Positions 51,787 through 55,557 of a stretch of 55,557 bases of DNA are shown here, piece after piece. This DNA is from an uncultured Dorea sp. (GTDB taxonomy: Bacteria > Bacillota > Clostridia > Lachnospirales > Lachnospiraceae): positions 70,797-126,353 of the forward strand of contig CAJTZE010000002.1 in NCBI GenBank assembly GCA_910584265.1, read 5' to 3'. Position 1 is the stretch's first letter, and each line of letters opens with the position of its first letter. Both the position numbers and the translations under genes were made by a program. The notes beneath the pieces were generated by a model that did not search any database, was not told the DNA's origin, and saw only the letters and a list, made by a program, of their open reading frames with translations.

Positions 51787-52709
51787 TTCGGCTGGACATG
51801 GATGAAGATAAAAAGAAGGATTCCGGCGGTATAGAGAGGACAGCTTTTTTCTGTACGGGAACCTATTATGGAAGTATGAGGGACACCGGCGCCTATGCCC
51901 TGCTTGTGCAGGCAAATGAACTGGCGGCCCGGGGGATCTGTGCTGCGTCGGTGGAGGTGCAGATCTCCATTCCGGCAGATATGGATAAATCCAGGATCAA
52001 TTCTGTCAGGAATCATATGAAACGTGCGGCAAAAAGCCTTTTGGAGGAAGGCTTTGTAGTGAAGGAGCTGCGGATACAGGGAGGGATTCAGACGGCGCTG
52101 AAGGTGCCTTCTGTGAGAGTTACGGCGGCAGGTACTGCCGAAGGGACGAAGTGTCTGCAGAATGCCTGCCTGACCGCGCGGGCCGGCCAGGATATCCTGC
52201 TTGCAGGGTGGATCGGCCTGGAAGGGATGCTTCGGATCATTGGAGAAAAAGAGCATGAGCTTAGGGAGAGATTTACCCCTTCTTTTATCCGCCAGATGAA
52301 GGCTTATGACAGGGAGGTCTGCGGACTTCGGAAAATAGCGGCGGCACAAGAGCAGGGTATTTCTGTGATAAGGCAGATTACGGAGGGAGGCATTCTGGCG
52401 GCGCTGTGGAGGCTTTCAGAGGAGAGCGGGCTGGGAATGAGCCTGGATATGAAGAAGATAGCCCTCCGGCAGGAGACGATAGAGGTGTGCGAGCATTTCC
52501 GGCTGAATTCTTATCAGCTTACTTCGGGAGGAAGCTTTCTGATGCTTGCGGAAAATGGAGATACGGCGGCGGAGATGCTCAGACAGAAGGAGATACCGGC
52601 CGCAGTAATCGGACACCTTACCGGCAATAATGATAAGGTAATCCATAATGGGGAGGATGTGCGGTATATTGACCGTCCGGCGCCGGATGAATTGATGAAG
52701 ATATTTTGA
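51783..52709 (+). CDS. AIR-synthase/HypE-like protein
   Basis: This 308-residue protein has a fold related to AIR synthase, ThiL, SelD and HypE. The C-terminal half is clearest: ITEGGILAALWRLSEESGLG, then LTSGGSFLMLAENGD and AAVIGHLTGNN. The N-terminal half has GTYYGSMRDTGAYALLVQAN and ACLTARAGQDILLAGWIGLE, related but without the Asp-rich metal/ATP motif expected of active members. It starts within the VanW stop codon, implying coupled translation. No hydrogenase maturation gene is near, so a true HypE role is unlikely. The function is unknown. Confidence 0.75.
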   Translation: MIRLDMDEDKKKDSGGIERTAFFCTGTYYGSMRDTGAYALLVQANELAARGICAASVEVQISIPADMDKSRINSVRNHMKRAAKSLLEEGFVVKELRIQGGIQTALKVPSVRVTAAGTAEGTKCLQNACLTARAGQDILLAGWIGLEGMLRIIGEKEHELRERFTPSFIRQMKAYDREVCGLRKIAAAQEQGISVIRQITEGGILAALWRLSEESGLGMSLDMKKIALRQETIEVCEHFRLNSYQLTSGGSFLMLAENGDTAAEMLRQKEIPAAVIGHLTGNNDKVIHNGEDVRYIDRPAPDELMKIF

Positions 52710-52780
52710 ACCGCTCAGGCGGAAACTCCGAAAAGAGGATTTATTTTAAAAGAGAGAAAAAGAATAGGAGAGGATGAGTT

Positions 52781-53272
52781 ATGGAAGATACGAGGAGACG
52801 GATATTAAATTATATTGAAAGAAACTGCAAAGTTGACGAGAAAGAACTGGCAGTTCTTCTTGGAATCGATGAAGCGGTGGTGAAGAGCGAGATTGGGGCA
52901 ATGGAGCAGGAGAATATCATCTGCGGTTATCATACGATGATTGACTGGGACAAGGCCGGGGTTGAGAAGGTGAACGCACTGATCGAGGTACGCGTGACGC
53001 CGCAGAGAGGCCGGGGATTTGAGAAAATCGCCGAGCGGATTTACAATTATCCGGAGGTTTCTTCCGTTTCGCTGATTTCCGGAGCGTATGATTTTCTGGT
53101 AACGATCGAGGGAAAATCTTTGATGGAGGTTTCGCGTTTTGTATCCGAGAAGCTGTCACCGATCGATGAGGTCGTGGGTACCGCTACGCATTTTATTCTT
53201 AAAAAATACAAGGATCACGGAACGATCCTGGCACAGAAGGAAAAAGAGGAAAGGATGCTGGTGATACCATAA
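52781..53272 (+). CDS. Lrp/AsnC-family transcriptional regulator
   Basis: The 163-residue regulator has an N-terminal winged helix (about 1-50, RRRILNYIERNCKVDEKELA) and a C-terminal RAM ligand-binding domain (about 65-145, VNALIEVRVTPQRGRGFEKI and VSLISGAYDFLVTIEGKSL). The glycine-containing GAYD motif at the amino-acid site is present. ATG 52781 follows AGGAGAGG. Its stop codon shares a base with the start of the aminotransferase gene (TAATG), so both are translated together. Control of amino-acid metabolism through an amino-acid ligand is likely, but the ligand is unknown. Confidence 0.92.
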   Translation: MEDTRRRILNYIERNCKVDEKELAVLLGIDEAVVKSEIGAMEQENIICGYHTMIDWDKAGVEKVNALIEVRVTPQRGRGFEKIAERIYNYPEVSSVSLISGAYDFLVTIEGKSLMEVSRFVSEKLSPIDEVVGTATHFILKKYKDHGTILAQKEKEERMLVIP

Positions 53273-54444
53273 TGAGAAATCCATTATCAAGACAGATTAC
53301 AGAAATACAGCCATCCGGAATCCGCAAGTTCTTTGACATTGTGAATGAGATGAAGGATGCTATTTCCCTCGGCGTAGGGGAACCGGATTTCGATACACCG
53401 TGGAGAATCCGGGAGGAGGGTATCTATTCTCTGGAGAGAGGGAGGACCTTCTACACCTCCAATGCGGGCCTGCAGGAACTGAAGGATGAGATCTGCAAAT
53501 ATTTACAGAGGAAGCTGGGAGTAACCTATGATCCCAAGCATGAGACAGTGGTTACTGTAGGCGGAAGCGAGGCGATTGACATAGGGTTCCGCGCTATGCT
53601 GGATCCGGGCGATGAAGTGCTGATTCCGCAGCCGTCCTATGTGTCTTATCTGCCCTGCGCGGCCCTGGCAGGAGGAGTGCCGGTTGTGATCCCGCTGAAA
53701 AATGAGAATGAATTTAAGCTTACCAGAGAGGAATTGGAGGCGGCAATTACGCCGAAGACGAAGATACTGGTACTCCCCTTTCCGAACAATCCTACGGGAG
53801 CGATTATGACAAGGGAGGAGCTGGAGCCGGTTGCGGAGGCTGTGATAGAGCACGACCTGTATGTAATGTCAGATGAGATTTATTCCGAGCTTACTTATAA
53901 AGGGGAACATACATCGATCGCGTCTCTTCCGGGAATGCGGGAGCGGACGCTGGTGATCAACGGATTCTCCAAGGGATTTGCGATGACTGGATGGAGGCTG
54001 GGATATGTATGCGGACCGCAGATTATCATAGAACAGATGCTGAAGATCCATCAGTATGCGATTATGTGTGCTCCTACCAACAGTCAGTATGCGGCGGTGG
54101 AGGCACTGCGTAATTGTGAGGATGAAGTGGAGAAGATGCGGGAGGCATATAACCAGAGAAGGCGATATCTGGTCAGCGAATTTGCCCGTATGGGGCTGGA
54201 GTGCTTTGAGCCTTACGGTGCATTCTATATATTCCCAGGCATCCGGGAATTCGGTATGCCGTCAGAAGAATTTGCAGAAAAATTATTGGAAGAAGAGAAG
54301 GTAGCCGTTGTGCCGGGAACCGCATTCGGAGAATGCGGGGAGGGATTCCTTCGGATATCCTACGCATATTCGCTGGAGGATTTGAAAACGGCATTGAGAA
54401 GGTTTGAGCGTTTTATAGAAAAACTGAGGAAAGAAAAACAATAG
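53272..54444 (+). CDS. PLP-dependent aminotransferase, class I/II
   Basis: The 390-residue fold-type I aminotransferase transfers an amino group between an amino acid and a 2-oxo acid. The PLP lysine lies in INGFSKGFAMTGWRLGY (about residue 231). Further conserved sites are VGGSEAIDIGFRAM, PFPNNPTGAI (Asn that contacts PLP), VMSDEIYSELTYKG and the substrate arginine in GFLRISYAYSLEDL. The family is aspartate/aromatic/PatA-like, and specificity is not certain. The gene is translationally coupled to the Lrp/AsnC regulator, which suggests that the regulator controls it in response to an amino acid. Confidence 0.93.
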   Translation: MRNPLSRQITEIQPSGIRKFFDIVNEMKDAISLGVGEPDFDTPWRIREEGIYSLERGRTFYTSNAGLQELKDEICKYLQRKLGVTYDPKHETVVTVGGSEAIDIGFRAMLDPGDEVLIPQPSYVSYLPCAALAGGVPVVIPLKNENEFKLTREELEAAITPKTKILVLPFPNNPTGAIMTREELEPVAEAVIEHDLYVMSDEIYSELTYKGEHTSIASLPGMRERTLVINGFSKGFAMTGWRLGYVCGPQIIIEQMLKIHQYAIMCAPTNSQYAAVEALRNCEDEVEKMREAYNQRRRYLVSEFARMGLECFEPYGAFYIFPGIREFGMPSEEFAEKLLEEEKVAVVPGTAFGECGEGFLRISYAYSLEDLKTALRRFERFIEKLRKEKQ

Positions 54445-54481
54445 AATCAGGAAAGACTTTAGCGGAATGCTTTGATTAGTA

Positions 54482-54570
54482 CCTCTTGGAGTGTGTACTT
54501 TATGGAATATAGCGGCTAGATATATTTGTGTGCTGGACTTGACGTTCCATATATACTCTGAGAGGTTTTT
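54482..54570 (+). terminator. Long interrupted hairpin with T-run after the aminotransferase gene
   Basis: CCTCT/AGAGG (54482-54486, 54561-54565), GAGT/ACTC (54489-54492, 54555-54558) and TATGGAA/TTCCATA (54501-54507, 54545-54551) form one interrupted stem with a 37-base apex, followed by TTTTT. It is probably a terminator, but its size is unusual. Confidence 0.45.
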
Positions 54571-54693
54571 GCATGTATTACAAAAAGTAAAATGTTCGTA
54601 TGATATGTGAAGATATTAGGATCATATTGCAAAAAATGCGAAAATATGATAAGGTATACATAAAAACGACATAATGAAAAGGAGTTGAAATAA

Positions 54694-54865
54694 ATGAGTG
54701 AAGAAAAGAACTTTGGGATTATGGCGAACGAGGAGAAAGGGAAACAAAAAAACCTATGAGTATCCGACGGACAGAGATACGGAATACTCTGTGGCGATTA
54801 CGGACGGAGACCTTCGGATTGACCTTGAGCCGGTGGCGGAATCAATCCGGGAATTGGGGACGTAA
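54694..54865 (+). pseudogene. Small hypothetical gene (about 56 aa) frameshifted at an A7 tract
   Basis: ATG 54694, with AAAGGAG about ten bases upstream, reads MSEEKNFGIMANEEKGKQKN and then stops at TGA 54757-54759. If the run of seven A's (about 54747-54753) had six, the frame would continue KTYEYPTDRDTEYSVAITDG and on to TAA 54863-54865, a 56-residue acidic protein. The good ribosome site and the protein-like downstream frame suggest a real gene with a one-base insertion. Explanations are a true frameshift, a slippery tract read by transcriptional slippage, or a sequencing error. The function is unknown. Confidence 0.6.
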
Positions 54866-54912
54866 TAACGCCAGAATGTGCGAAGCGCACCGCTGCTCTC
54901 CGCTTAGAGCCG

Positions 54913-54946
54913 GAAAATGTTTTAGAGATGAAAATGTTTTAGAGAT
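54913..54946 (+). repeat. Two tandem copies of a 17-bp repeat before trmL
   Basis: GAAAATGTTTTAGAGAT occurs at 54913-54929 and again at 54930-54946. It is about 50 bases upstream of trmL. It may be a recent duplication or part of the trmL control region; no consensus promoter is placed by it. Confidence 0.7.
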
Positions 54947-54994
54947 AAATAATATTTGATATATTGAAACAAAAGTGTAATCGGAGGTATGAAT

Positions 54995-55492
54995 ATGCTT
55001 AATATCGTATTATATGAGCCGGAGATTCCGGCTAACACGGGCAATATCGGCCGTACCTGCGCCGCGACGAATACCAGGCTCCATCTGATCGAACCCCTCG
55101 GGTTCCGGCTGGATGAGAAGAGTCTCAGGCGGGCCGGAATGGATTATTGGAATGAACTAGATGTAACAACATATATTGATTATCAGGACTTTATGGAAAA
55201 GAATCCGGGCGCAGTAATCTACATGGCCACTACAAAAGCGCCAAATGTCTACACACAGGTACAGTATGAGCCGGACTGCTATCTTATGTTTGGCAAGGAA
55301 AGCGGAGGAATACCAGAGGAGATACTGGTAAAACATAAGAAAAACAGTATCCGGATTCCGATGGCCGGGGATTCGCGTTCGCTGAATCTTGGTAATTCTG
55401 CGGCGATTATTTTATATGAGGCGTTGAGACAGAATGGGTTCACGGGGATGAACATGGAAGGGCATCTGCACCGTCTGGAATGGGAAGAGTAA
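54995..55492 (+). CDS. trmL: tRNA (cytidine/uridine(34)-2'-O)-methyltransferase
   Basis: This 165-residue SPOUT-class enzyme methylates the wobble ribose of tRNA-Leu species. The knot motifs are present: LYEPEIPANTGNIGRTCAAT at the N-terminus, FGKESGGIPEEIL, and the C-terminal IPMAGDSRSLNLGNSAAIIL. I prefer ATG 54995, seven bases after GGAGG (54983-54987); ATG 54989 lies almost on the ribosome site. The length is typical for TrmL (formerly YibK/CspR). The remaining 65 bases of the window hold no further gene. Confidence 0.95.
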   Translation: MLNIVLYEPEIPANTGNIGRTCAATNTRLHLIEPLGFRLDEKSLRRAGMDYWNELDVTTYIDYQDFMEKNPGAVIYMATTKAPNVYTQVQYEPDCYLMFGKESGGIPEEILVKHKKNSIRIPMAGDSRSLNLGNSAAIILYEALRQNGFTGMNMEGHLHRLEWEE

Positions 55493-55557
55493 AATTTTCA
55501 TCAAAAAACACACTAAAAATTTGATTATCCGCTAAAACGCTGTATCTATCGGCATTA

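Noticed and set aside
54747..54760. Programmed -1 ribosomal frameshift at the A-run in the small gene
   Set aside because: The continuing frame is +1 relative to the start, not -1, so the classical slippery heptamer does not explain it. Transcriptional slippage or an insertion remains possible.

Overview
The window looks like chromosomal DNA of a Lachnospiraceae-type gut Clostridium (Bacillota). The reasons are the mix of families (DUF1002, DUF6128-like and DUF6512-like proteins, a V-type ATPase operon, VanW, a large SRP RNA with an Alu-type domain), TTG and GTG starts behind strong GGAGG ribosome sites, and consensus sigma-A promoters. This is inferred from gene content; no species is claimed. 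Nearly all genes lie on the + strand. Only one small membrane protein and the SRP RNA are on the - strand.

Layout. 1-2.5 kb: the 3' end of a repeat-rich coiled-coil protein, rsmI, and an orphan sugar-ABC ATPase of the MsmX/UgpC type. 2.7-6.4 kb: a CdaR/PucR-type regulator and an aconitase-family hydratase. 6.6-11.8 kb: a peptide (dpp-type) ABC transporter operon in decay. Its binding-protein gene has an internal deletion with a frameshift, and both ATPase genes carry an in-frame stop, while both permeases are open. 11.9-17.8 kb: an ECF sigma factor, its membrane-anchored beta-propeller partner, and a 1087-residue TPR / coiled-coil / acidic / P-loop protein. 18-22.4 kb: glgB, trmB, a thioredoxin and a secreted DUF1002 protein. 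22.5-26.5 kb: a DUF6512-like protein (-), tRNA-Lys(CUU), a Sua5-type threonylcarbamoyl-AMP synthase and an ABC exporter. 26.5-32.5 kb: an intact oppBCDFA operon. 32.6-34.5 kb: an ECF-transporter S component and a P1/DmpA-type peptidase. 34.5-43.0 kb: a nine-gene V-type ATPase operon. 43.05-43.26 kb: an apparently unannotated, highly structured RNA candidate. 43.5-48 kb: an acidic HTH protein, dGTPase, a DUF6128-like protein, tadA, and SRP RNA (-). 48.3-55.5 kb: a B12/radical-SAM protein, a one-helix peptide, VanW, an AIR-synthase/HypE-like protein, an Lrp/AsnC regulator with an aminotransferase, a frameshifted small gene, and trmL.

How it fits together. The window is mostly housekeeping: translation and tRNA/rRNA modification (rsmI, trmB, tsaC, tadA, trmL, tRNA-Lys, SRP RNA), ion transport (V-ATPase), glycogen branching, and nutrient uptake. 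The intact opp operon may make the damaged dpp operon dispensable, which would explain its decay. The points most worth a second look are the rod-shaped RNA at 43051-43257, the sigma / beta-propeller / TPR-P-loop neighbourhood, the homopolymer tracts (G9 upstream of oppB; A7 in the small gene near 54.75 kb), and the AIRS-like protein coupled to VanW. No prophage, insertion sequence or CRISPR array was seen.
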